Source of the DNA: Schoenoplectus triqueter
Taxonomy: Eukaryota > Streptophyta > Magnoliopsida > Poales > Cyperaceae
DNA: 28,388 nucleotides
NCBI GenBank assembly: GCA_964058805.1
Contig: CAXKVV010000318.1
Location: 1-28,388, forward strand
Reading direction: 5' to 3'
A program made the translations under genes and the position numbers. The notes under the pieces are model-generated. The model was not told where the DNA came from. It did no database searches and saw only the letters and a list, made by a program, of their open reading frames with translations. The number at the start of each line of letters is the position of its first letter. The stretch's first letter is position 1. Shown in pieces: positions 20,896-28,388 of the stretch.

Positions 20896-21240
20896 CACTA
20901 GCGTGCCCCCTATAAAAATCTTCCAAAAAAATTCCGTCTTTCAATAGGTACAGTGTAGGTATAAATATGTTTCATTTTCCATACAAACTATATGATAAAA
21001 AAATAAAAAACTAAATTTATTCTTTGTAATAATGAACGTCCTACATTCTATGCATTTAGTCTCTCTCATTCGAAAAATATAAAATACTGATATGAATATT
21101 CATATTTATATATCATATTCACTCATAGATATCATACATAATTACGGTATTCATACTTAATCGTGAAATACAAGAACTTGCCAATATGAAAATATTATTG
21201 AATCGGCATCATTGTCACTCAAGCTCCTCAACTAAGACGA
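20896..21240. other. Spacer between array A and segment B
   Basis: AT-rich DNA in which I see no gene, terminus or repeat unit. It has no clear counterpart between the second copies of A and B (25620-25734). Confidence 0.5.
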
Positions 21241-21407
21241 TGACAATTTTGACACGACCACATTGCACCTACAGTCAATTACAAATTAATGGCGATTGTG
21301 GAATAATAGGATTAGATATATGTGGCTACAAAGTTTTGCTTCGTAAAAATGCTCTTTTCTACTTTTGATCTCAGTAACGTGGTTGAATCCCACATTAAAT
21401 GTTTGGC
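21241..21407. repeat. Segment B, copy 1 (repeated at 25735-25917)
   Basis: Shared blocks include TGACAATTTTGACAC, GTCAATTACAAAT, GGAATAATAGGA, TAGATATATGT, TTTTGCTTCGTAAAAATGCT and GGTTGAATCCCACATTAA. Both copies are in the same orientation. The function is unknown and no long frame is conserved. Confidence 0.85.
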
Positions 21408-21551
21408 TAATTCTGTTACATGGATACCAGTTGTTTGGTATCTAAAGGCATATAAGCTTGCAAGTTTACTCGATTTCATATCCACTTTTATCAACAACAA
21501 AAAAAATGTAATACGCCTATAGCAAATCTGTTTGCCAAATATTTCCAATTG

Positions 21552-21709
21552 AAACTATTGTGCTCTTGATGAATACCCTTTACATTGTCATCTAAAATGG
21601 TGTGCTCTCTATAAATCCTGGTCAGCAATAATTGCTCCTTTTTGCTGCAGGTAGATCATGTCAACCTCTGAACCTCCCACAGAGAAGGTGAAATTAGAAA
21701 ACATCTATG
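21552..21709 (+). repeat. 158-bp duplicated segment, copy 2
   Basis: This is the counterpart of 5213-5370, same length, four substitutions, same orientation. It is cut at 21709 by the left end of the AT-rich TIR element, where copy 1 continues as TAGTTCCGG. Confidence 0.9.
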
Positions 21710-22983
21710 GGTCCGTTTGGCAAATCAAGGAATAGTTTTGGAAGAGTGGTAATTTTGGAAGAGTGATAGAATAATATTTTTTTTGGAAGAGTGGTAGAAG
21801 AGTGATATTTTTGACTATTCGGAAGGGCAAAAATATCGTTTGGCAATTGTTACTCAGAATAGTTAAAATATGAATAATTATGATACTAAAATGATGATGA
21901 TAATAATAATAATAGTAAAATAATAATCATAATAGTAAGATAATAATAATAATAAAGTAATAAAAAATAATCATAATAAATAATAATATTATAATAGTAA
22001 TATAATAAAAATATAAACATAATCATAATATAGTAATATAATAATAAAAAAATATAATTACAATCATAATTATAATAATATAATAATAAGTAATCATAAT
22101 TTTAATAATATAATAATCATAATCATAATCATAATCATGATAAAAATAATTATAGTCATAATCATAATAATATAACCATAATCATAATCATAATAATATA
22201 ATAATAAAAATATAATCATAATCATAAAAATAATTAAAAATAATTATAATTATAATAATATAATAATAAATTAATCATAACTATAATCAACATATAATAA
22301 TATATTACAACATAATAAAATAATAATAAAGTAATAAATAATAATCTTAATAAATAATAATATTATAATAGTAATATAATAAAAATATAAACTTAATCAT
22401 AATATAGTAATATAATAAAAAATTATAATTACAATCATAATTATAATAATATAATAATAATAAGTAATCATAATTTTAATAATATAATTATAATATAATA
22501 ATCATAATTATAATCATGATAATAATAATTATAGTCATAATCATAATAATATAACCATAATCATAATCATAATAATATAACCATAATCATAATCATAATA
22601 ATATAATAATAAAAATATTATCATAATCAGAAAAATAATTATAAAAAATTATAATTATAATAATATGATAATAAATTAATCATCACTATAATCAACATAT
22701 AATAATATAGTACAATATAATAAAATAATAATAAATAATAATAATAATAATCATAATCATCGTAATATAATAATATAATAATAAATAATATTGATCATAA
22801 TAATATAATAATAAAATAATTATATTTATATTCATAATATAATAATATAATATTAAAATTATATTTATAATAATAATAAATAATATAATAATACTAATGA
22901 TAACGATAATATAATAACAATAATGATAATAATAATAAATAATAATCATAATATTAATATAATAATAAATTATAATTATTATT
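21710..22983. mobile_element. AT-rich TIR element, copy C (3' end lost) with internal satellite
   Basis: The left end reads GGTCCGTTTGGCAAATCAAG and then repeats TTTTGGAAGAGTGGTA units. It matches the element at 27213-28326 (GGAAGAGTGATATTTTTGAC shared nearly exactly). From about 21850 it is almost wholly A, T and C on the plus strand, built of TAATAATA and ATCATAATCATAAT words. A ~374-405-bp unit (21951-22324) is repeated in tandem (22325-22730). There is no right terminus: the sequence runs straight into the P450 pseudogene at 22984. Confidence 0.65.
21951..22730. repeat. Two-copy tandem duplication of a ~374-405-bp AT-rich unit
   Basis: AATAAAGTAA, ATAATAGTAATATAATAAAA, AATATAGTAATATAAT and AATCAACATATAATAATATA recur in order with offset growing from 374 to 405 bases. 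The second copy is longer through extra ATAACCATAATCATAATCAT units. Confidence 0.8.
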
Positions 22984-23655
22984 TAGGTAAGTCATTTTTT
23001 CTATTGTGCTGATCACATTTCTAACTTCTTCTTGCACTCTTTTCATTTCCTTTGGGTTACTGATTAGTTCTGCCATTGTCCATTCAAGTGCTGTAGACAT
23101 TGTATCCGTACCAGCAGCAAACATATCCTGCCAGAATGTAACCATCTCTACATTATAGTACAAAATGGATGATCTTTTATTTTTTATTTTTCCTTTCTTA
23201 TCATCTAGAAAAATTAAGGTACAATATATTTGACGGACTACAAGAGCCATAGAACAGAATATCAGGTACAACATGCGTGGTGGGCTAGGAAGTTCCATGT
23301 CATGACAACAAATGGACTTCTCGACTGCAGAGCGGAGGAGAGAGGAACAGTTTGTACACTACCCAAACGAAGATACATGATGTGGCCATATTTGGAGGAG
23401 AGTTTGTACAAGGAGCGGTGCAGGAAGATGCCAAGGCGGTGTAGGTGGCCAAGTAGAGGAAGTGCTGGTGGGGAAGGGGGAAGGCGAGGATTAGTGTTTG
23501 AAGAATACCTTGTTTGTGTGTAGACGAGGAGAAGTATGGGAAGGATTAGTATGAGGAGGTAAAGAGTTATTGGCAGAGAGGTAAGGTCATGGAGATACTG
23601 GAATAAGGTAGAAAACAGGGGAATCATAGCTTCGGTAGTTAACTTGGAAGGACAG
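22984..23655 (-). pseudogene. Truncated CYP71-type P450 pseudogene
   Basis: This is a duplicate of the 15455-17534 gene, same strand. It keeps the 5' flank, the ATG at 23625-23627 and the first ~100 codons of exon 1 (anchor and hinge, NPRLPPSPPALPLLGHLHRL). A one-base deletion near 23330 then shifts the frame. At about 23233 exon 1 sequence joins the 3' part of intron 2, so the rest of exon 1, intron 1 and exon 2 are gone. Exon 3 begins with its acceptor ([10 protein letters not shown]), lacks about 25 bases near 23001 and stops at 22984, before the K-helix and heme loop. Retained intron sequence shows it arose by DNA duplication, not retroposition. Near 23020-23230 identity to the gene is about 97%. 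It cannot encode a working enzyme. Confidence 0.92.
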
Positions 23656-24009
23656 ATTTGAGGGATAAAAATATTGCAAAAATGAGAAATTGAAAGAAAA
23701 GCAGTTGGAACAAATTTGAGAATAAAAATTTAGGGAATACAATTTTTCCCTTACTAATATTATAAGTTCTTCGGGCAATTATGAAATGGGCAAAGCAAAT
23801 AATTCATCAAAATGTGTCAAATTTATGTTATTTTAATTTTAGCATATAATTTGAATGTGAAATATAATTAGTTATATTGTCACTTTTATTAAAATTATGG
23901 ATTTAAATCTCAACATATGTTGAAAGGAACATAACACGGACCATGGTCCATTATTTTAATGTCATCAACAAAATTAGAACGTCTCACTCAGGGGAGGGAT
24001 GGAGTGAGG
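23656..24009. other. Spacer right of the P450 pseudogene
   Basis: AT-rich DNA without a recognisable gene. Homology to the P450 5' flank ends near 23655. Confidence 0.5.
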
Positions 24010-24662
24010 TGTTGGAATTAATTATTATTAATTACAATATGTATGAGTTTATATGTAATAAATATATATTATATAATTGACTGTCAAATTATATCCATGA
24101 TCAAATTTTGTATCGGGTTTATTATATATAATGAGAAGTGGGCCTTTAATGTGTAGAATATGTATTAATGACTTTACGATTTAGTGATGGTCTGAATTAT
24201 ATAAAATCTGATAATAATACAATTATGTTATTGATCCCTGGAGAACACAACTATAGACAGTTTTCTGATTAAGAAGTGAACCCGTTAAGAGAGAGAATAT
24301 GGATCTAATATGGATCCGTTAAGACATAACTGCACTCAGTTATATGGGCGTCCATATATATGCAGGGATACTGTTGGTTTTAAAAAACGATTCTGATTTT
24401 TTCCCACTTTCTGCCACCCTTTCGTTTCCAACAGATCCATCTCTCTCTCTCTCTTAACACAGTTCCAGAAGAGAAGAAACTGTCGGCGCCGGTCCTCTCA
24501 ATCACTCTATCGAATAAAAAGAAGATCGATGGAAGACTAAAGAAATTTGGTGATCAACAGAGTTATGTCTCTCTGGAAGACCGACAGTATAGATCAAGAT
24601 AATATAATTTATGTTTGAGGTTCACTAAAGAATCATGGCCATAATAATAAAAATTTCTAACA
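24010..24662 (+). mobile_element. Candidate solo LTR (653 bp)
   Basis: Ends TGTTGGAA and TTCTAACA form an 8-bp inverted pair with one mismatch, the TG...CA pattern of LTRs. Inside are a TATA-like CCATATATATGCAGGG near 24350, a CT microsatellite near 24440-24453 and AATAAA near 24514, in the order expected for U3-R-U5 on the plus strand. There is no perfect 5-bp duplication at the exact ends; TGAGG occurs at 24005-24009 and again at 24668-24672, six bases past the right end. Confidence 0.5.
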
Positions 24663-25344
24663 TGGGATGAGGAGAAAGCAAAAAAAAGGAAGGAGAATCT
24701 CCCAAATTCAGAATCAGAACTTCCTAAATTTAAAATCTTAGACGAGAGGTTGACGACGTTATCTCCCCATCTTCTCTCCTCCTCTCCCCCTCTTCTACTC
24801 TCATCTCTTTACCTCCTTTATCTCCTCTCTATTTGGTTAAAGAAGAAAACCCTTATAGCCTACGACCACCACCATCATAATTTCAACTTTCATCACTGAT
24901 CTATCATCGCATATTAAAATGCTTTGTAAATATTTTTGACTAATTTTCTTCTTTTCTTCTTTAATTTTTTTCTCTTTATTTTTCCTTTCTTTTTTTATTT
25001 GAAGAGTATGTACATAAGTTTTCTTATTTAATCGAAAAAAATAATAGCCTCTGATTTACCCTTCAAAAAAAAAACATTAACCCCTTAAAAAATTACGCAC
25101 AACATCTTAAAAAAATTACGCACAGCATCTCATATGAATCTTGAGACAGAGCATTCCATCGCGGGTCCTTCAATTTTTGGAGGCATATTGCCTATAGCAC
25201 TCCATGCCCGTAGAGTAGTTATCCATCAATCCGCACTATCAATTTCGTATAACAAACAGGAAAGTCACTACGGCATTCATCGGATTCACGGGACCCACAC
25301 AAAATACAGGTACATACTTTATGGGTGCATTACCTGAGAGTAGT
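24663..25344. other. Intergenic region containing segment D copy 1
   Basis: No gene is supported. It contains CT-rich stretches (24760-24840) and two tandem copies of a ~23-bp unit at 25084-25130 (AAAAAATTACGCACARCATC). The open frame at 25134-25337 has no recognisable domain. Confidence 0.45.
24692..24755. repeat. Segment D, copy 1 (repeated at 28325-28388)
   Basis: AATTCAGAATCAG, CTCCTAAATTTAAAATC (CTTCCTAAATTTAAAATC here) and TAGACGRGAGGYTG are shared with the right edge of the window, about 83% identical. Copy 2 directly abuts the AT-rich TIR element and runs off the window. Confidence 0.75.
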
Positions 25345-25620
25345 GTATTAAAAACGGGATAAGTCGGGTCGGGCGGGACGGGTCAGGTTGGGGCGGGATG
25401 GGTTTGTACGGGTCGACGGGTTTTGACGGTACAGATTAGGACGAGTCCATTTTGAGGGGTTTGGCCGCGACTCGTTCTAGACCTGTCGGGTCGGATTCAA
25501 GGGTGGGGCGGGTCGGTGGGTTTTTTTTCAAAATTCAAAAATAATCCAATAAAATTCAAATAATTTAAAAAAAAACGAAAAATTCAAAAATAATTATTAA
25601 GAATATTAAAAATATATTAA
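25345..25620. repeat. GGGTCGGG-rich array, copy A'
   Basis: GGTCGGGCGGGACGGGTC and similar words, followed by AAGGGTGGGGCGGGTCGG and the AT-rich tail AATAATTATTAAGAATATTA shared with 20438-20573. It is shorter than copy A. Confidence 0.75.
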
Positions 25621-25734
25621 CAATAGTTTCTCTTAATTTTATACGCTATTATTATACGCTATTTTTTAAGAGCCAATCATATCGTTATCGAACTTGTTGT
25701 TCGGTCGATTTTTGATCCCTGATTGAAATATACA

Positions 25735-25917
25735 TGACAATTTTGACACAACCACGTTGCACTCTTATAGTCAATTACAAATAAATGGCGACTGTGGAAT
25801 AATAGGAGTAGATATATGTAGCTACGATTTTTTGCTTCGTAAAAATGCTCTTTGCTACCGTTTAACCACCGAACTCCGATGGCGTAACCTGGTTGAATCC
25901 CACATTAATTGTTTGCC
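25735..25917. repeat. Segment B', second copy of 21241-21407
   Basis: Same orientation and block order as copy 1, with an insertion near CGTTTAACCACCGAACTCCG (about 25859-25880). It ends at the left boundary of the Helitron-like element. Confidence 0.85.
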
Positions 25918-25919
25918 AT

Positions 25920-26395
25920 TCTATACTATTATATAAAGCATCTAAGAATTAAGAATTAGAGGGTCCATTTTTTGTCATTGTAATTTTTTATTATACCCAT
26001 TTTATCCCTCAATTAGACGGATAATATTTATTGTTGGTTGATCGAATGTATGTGATCGCGTCCATTGATCCCCTCTTTCTCTCCATTTCTTTCCCTTATA
26101 TACTATTATTTCCATAATTTTTGTTTTTTATTTAGCAACTTTGTACATATTTGGTAAGGAATTAATGGTGATAATATATGTTAGAATAATTTACTTTTCT
26201 TGCCATAAAAATCATGAATCATTAACTCATATTGTGCAAAAATCTCATCCAAGATTAAATATAGTCTTTATTATATGTTTTCTCTATAATTTGGTGAATT
26301 TATAATTTAATATTAGATAAATGTGAATTTTTTATCTTATAATATTTTAATATTTAAATAAAAAATTCTGCTGCAACGCGCGAGTATATAGCTAG
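25920..26395 (+). mobile_element. Non-autonomous Helitron (476 bp)
   Basis: The left end TCTATACTATTATATAAAGC and the right end AACGCGCGAGTATATAGCTAG, followed by T, match the 5'-TC and 3'-CTRR ends typical of plant Helitrons, with a GC-rich word just inside the 3' end. The base before TC is T rather than the expected A. There are no terminal inverted repeats or coding sequence, as expected for a non-autonomous copy. Confidence 0.6.
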
Positions 26396-26457
26396 TTTCC
26401 CTTACGTAGATAAAAATTAAAAAAATTAACTAGAGATGTAGAAATTAAGTTCACATC

Positions 26458-26685
26458 TGTTGAGAATAAACAAAATAGAGAGTATATCTTATATAGAAAA
26501 GTTATTGTTAGCCTAGAAATTTGAATATTACCGTTTCTACATTATAACGGTTAGATTTTTATATAAATAGATAAAGACTTGTATATATATAAGAATAATA
26601 ATTAGAAATAATACAATGAAATTCACCATCATCTTTCTTCTTTTTTATTTTACTCAAATCTTCTGCTAAACTCAAAAACTCAACA
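26458..26685 (+). mobile_element. Solo LTR (228 bp) with ACATC target-site duplication
   Basis: It begins TGTTGAG and ends CTCAACA (perfect 7-bp inverted ends) and is flanked by ACATC at 26453-26457 and 26686-26690. TATATAAATAG near 26561 is a plausible TATA box. The start (TGTTGAGAATAAACAAAATAG) and internal layout resemble the 8966-14051 copia LTR, suggesting a related copia family. Recombination between two LTRs of one insertion explains the structure. Confidence 0.88.
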
Positions 26686-26828
26686 ACATCAACGGTTGTG
26701 ATTTACTTAAATTTAATAATTAAAATTTTATGAATGGACCCTATTCTCTTCATAAAAAAATGTTTCATTTTCGGACATGCAAAAATGCTCTATAGACCTG
26801 ATCCAGAGTCCAGAGTTCAAGAATATGG

Positions 26829-27211
26829 TTAGGGTTGTATATGGGCTGAGCTGAATCAAGGTTTGAGATCGGCTCGTTAAATTAACGATCTAACTGAGTT
26901 GACTCATTAAGGCTCATTTAATAATTAATAATATATTTTTTAATATTTTCATTTAAAATTTATATAAAAATTAATAAAATAATTAATGACAATATATTTC
27001 ACACAAATTTGATAAAATAATATATATCATATTATAAACTATTTACTATACTAAAATATTATAATAACATAATATAAATAATAGATTATAATAGTTTATC
27101 GAATCAAATTAGTCTAAAAAGTCGAGTCAGTCTAAATTTAAATTTAGCTCATTAACTTAATAAATTTGATAAACCGACTCATTAATAAGCGGCATCAACC
27201 ATCACCCTAGT
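26829..27211. mobile_element. MITE-like dispersed repeat (~383 bp)
   Basis: The left edge GTTAGGGTTGTATATGGGC and the inverse of the right edge (CTAGGGTGATGGTTGATG) are weak terminal inverted repeats around TAGGGT. The interior has GGCTCGTTAAAT and GACTCATTAA motifs of a common plant repeat type. It directly abuts the second AT-rich TIR element and may have replaced its left terminus. Confidence 0.4.
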
Positions 27212-27212
27212 T

Positions 27213-28326
27213 TCATTTTGGAAGAATGGTAGAAGAGTGATATTTTTGACTATTTGGAATAGTGAAATTGTCGTTTGGTAGATGTCAATTGAAATAGTAT
27301 AAATGTTGATAATTATGCTAATAATAATGATGATGATGATATAATATAATGATAATAATAATAATTAATAGTAATTATTAATATTATTTTAATAATAAAT
27401 ATAAAATAATAATAATAAAGTATATATAATAAACTAAAATATTATTAATTACAAATATAATACAACATAATCAAATAATAATCATAATTACAGTAATAAT
27501 AATAATATAAAATTATAATAATATGAATTATTTTAAATTAATAATAGTAATTATTAATATTATTTTGATAATAATGATAATAAAATATATATAATACAAC
27601 ATAATTAAATAATAATTACAATTATAGTAATAATAATAACAATAATATAAAATTATAATAATATGCATTATTTAAAAATAATAAAATAATAAAAATTAAT
27701 ATCATTTATTAAAATTATTTTAATAATAAAGATAGTATAATAATAATAAAGTATATATAATATGCTAAAATATTATTAATTACAAATATAATATAATATA
27801 ATCAAATAATAATGATAATTATAGTAATAATAATAATATAAAAAATATAATAATATGAATTATTTTAAATTAATAATATTAATTAATGGTAATTATTAAT
27901 ATTATTTTAATAATAAAGATAATATAATAATAATAATATATATATAATATACTAAAATATTATTAATTATCAATATAATATAACATAATCAAATAATAAT
28001 AACAATAATATAAAAATTATAATAATATGTATTATTTTAAAATAATAAAATAATAAAATAATTAATAGTAATTATTAATTTTATTTTAGTAATAAAAATA
28101 ATATAATAATATTAACAATAATAATAAAGTATATATAATATACTAAAATATTGTTAATTACATTGCTAATTTTGTCATATGAAACAGTATATTTCGGTAT
28201 TCAACCTATATGGTGGTATACCGGAATAACCTCTTTTACTCACTATTCTATTATTTCATTTTGCGTTTGACATTCCTCCTGTGTTGGAATAGAGCTTATT
28301 CTGATATTCCTTGGATGTCAAACAGG
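27213..28326. mobile_element. AT-rich TIR element, copy C' (right terminus intact)
   Basis: The left part matches 21740-21880 (TTTTGGAAGARTGGTAGAAG, GTGATATTTTTGACTATT, TCGTTTGGYA). The outermost left terminus is missing. The right end, inverted, reads CCTGTTTGACATCCAAGGAATA, aligning with CCGTTTGGCAAATCAAGGAATA at the left end of copy C; together these define the TIR. A 9-bp inverted repeat GTTTGACAT/ATGTCAAAC (28265-28273 and 28315-28323) makes a terminal foldback. The interior is a different satellite from copy C. Confidence 0.65.
27400..28150. repeat. ~155-196-bp higher-order tandem repeat, about five units
   Basis: A marker block (AAAGTATATATAATAYRCTAAAATATTATTAATTAC-type) recurs at about 27417, 27583 (shortened), 27738, 27930 and 28126. 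A second marker, TAATATGNATTATTT, recurs at about 27519, 27659, 27851 and 28025 between them. G and C are nearly absent. Confidence 0.75.
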
Positions 28327-28388
28327 AGAACCTTCCTAATTCAGAATCAGGAGAACCTCCTAAATTTAAAATCCTAGACGGGAGGCTG
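28325..28388. repeat. Segment D', second copy of 24692-24755, cut by window edge
   Basis: It starts within two bases of the right terminus of the AT-rich TIR element and continues beyond the window. Confidence 0.75.

Noticed and set aside
22692..22949. 85-codon minus-strand frame rich in Ile and Tyr
   Set aside because: It is a translation of the AT-rich satellite and reflects low complexity only.
25134..25337. 67-codon plus-strand frame starting with ATG
   Set aside because: No recognisable domain, no promoter context, and it runs up to the GGGTCGGG array; expected by chance.

Overview
The window is nuclear DNA of a flowering plant, most likely a eudicot. Evidence: interrupted genes with GT-AG introns, a CYP71-clan cytochrome P450, Ty1/copia LTR retrotransposons primed by initiator Met-tRNA, and Helitron- and MITE-like debris, all in a very AT-rich background. 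The species cannot be read from the sequence. I see no tRNA, rRNA, CRISPR array or bacterial-style operon.

Layout. 1-2046 (+): the last four exons of a gene joining thioredoxin-like domains to a C-terminal UPF0301/AlgH (DUF179) domain; its 5' part lies outside the window. 2047-8965: mostly non-coding, with a long G-run tract, a CACTA-like element remnant ending at 4933, and a degraded coding fragment at 5319-5907. 8966-14051 (-): a complete Ty1/copia retrotransposon (272-bp LTRs, ATGAT target-site duplication, primer site, polypurine tract) with a broken gag-pol. 14609-15276 (-): a second, truncated copia remnant. 15455-17534 (-): an intact three-exon CYP71-type P450 of 531 residues with TATA box and poly(A) signal, the only complete host gene here. 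17851-18235: a MITE upstream of the P450. 18480-19330: a degenerate ~100-bp tandem repeat. 20421-28388: a repeat-rich block holding a truncated P450 pseudogene (22984-23655), two AT-rich TIR elements with different internal satellites, two GGGTCGG-type arrays, a Helitron, a solo LTR with perfect target-site duplication, and a second LTR-like element.

How it fits together. Two layers of duplication explain much of the right half. First, a 158-bp segment at 5213-5370 recurs at 21552-21709, and downstream of each, in the same order and orientation, lies a P450 copy: the intact gene and the pseudogene. This suggests a local DNA-level duplication of a P450-bearing block followed by deletion of most of the second copy. 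Second, four landmarks (GGGTCGG array, a ~170-bp unique segment, the AT-rich TIR element, a ~65-bp terminal segment) occur twice in the same order between 20.4 and 28.4 kb, a decayed tandem block that runs off the right edge. No new multi-gene system is evident. The strongest leads are the P450 duplication history, the satellite-bearing TIR elements, and a tandem duplication that copied a splice donor in the first gene.
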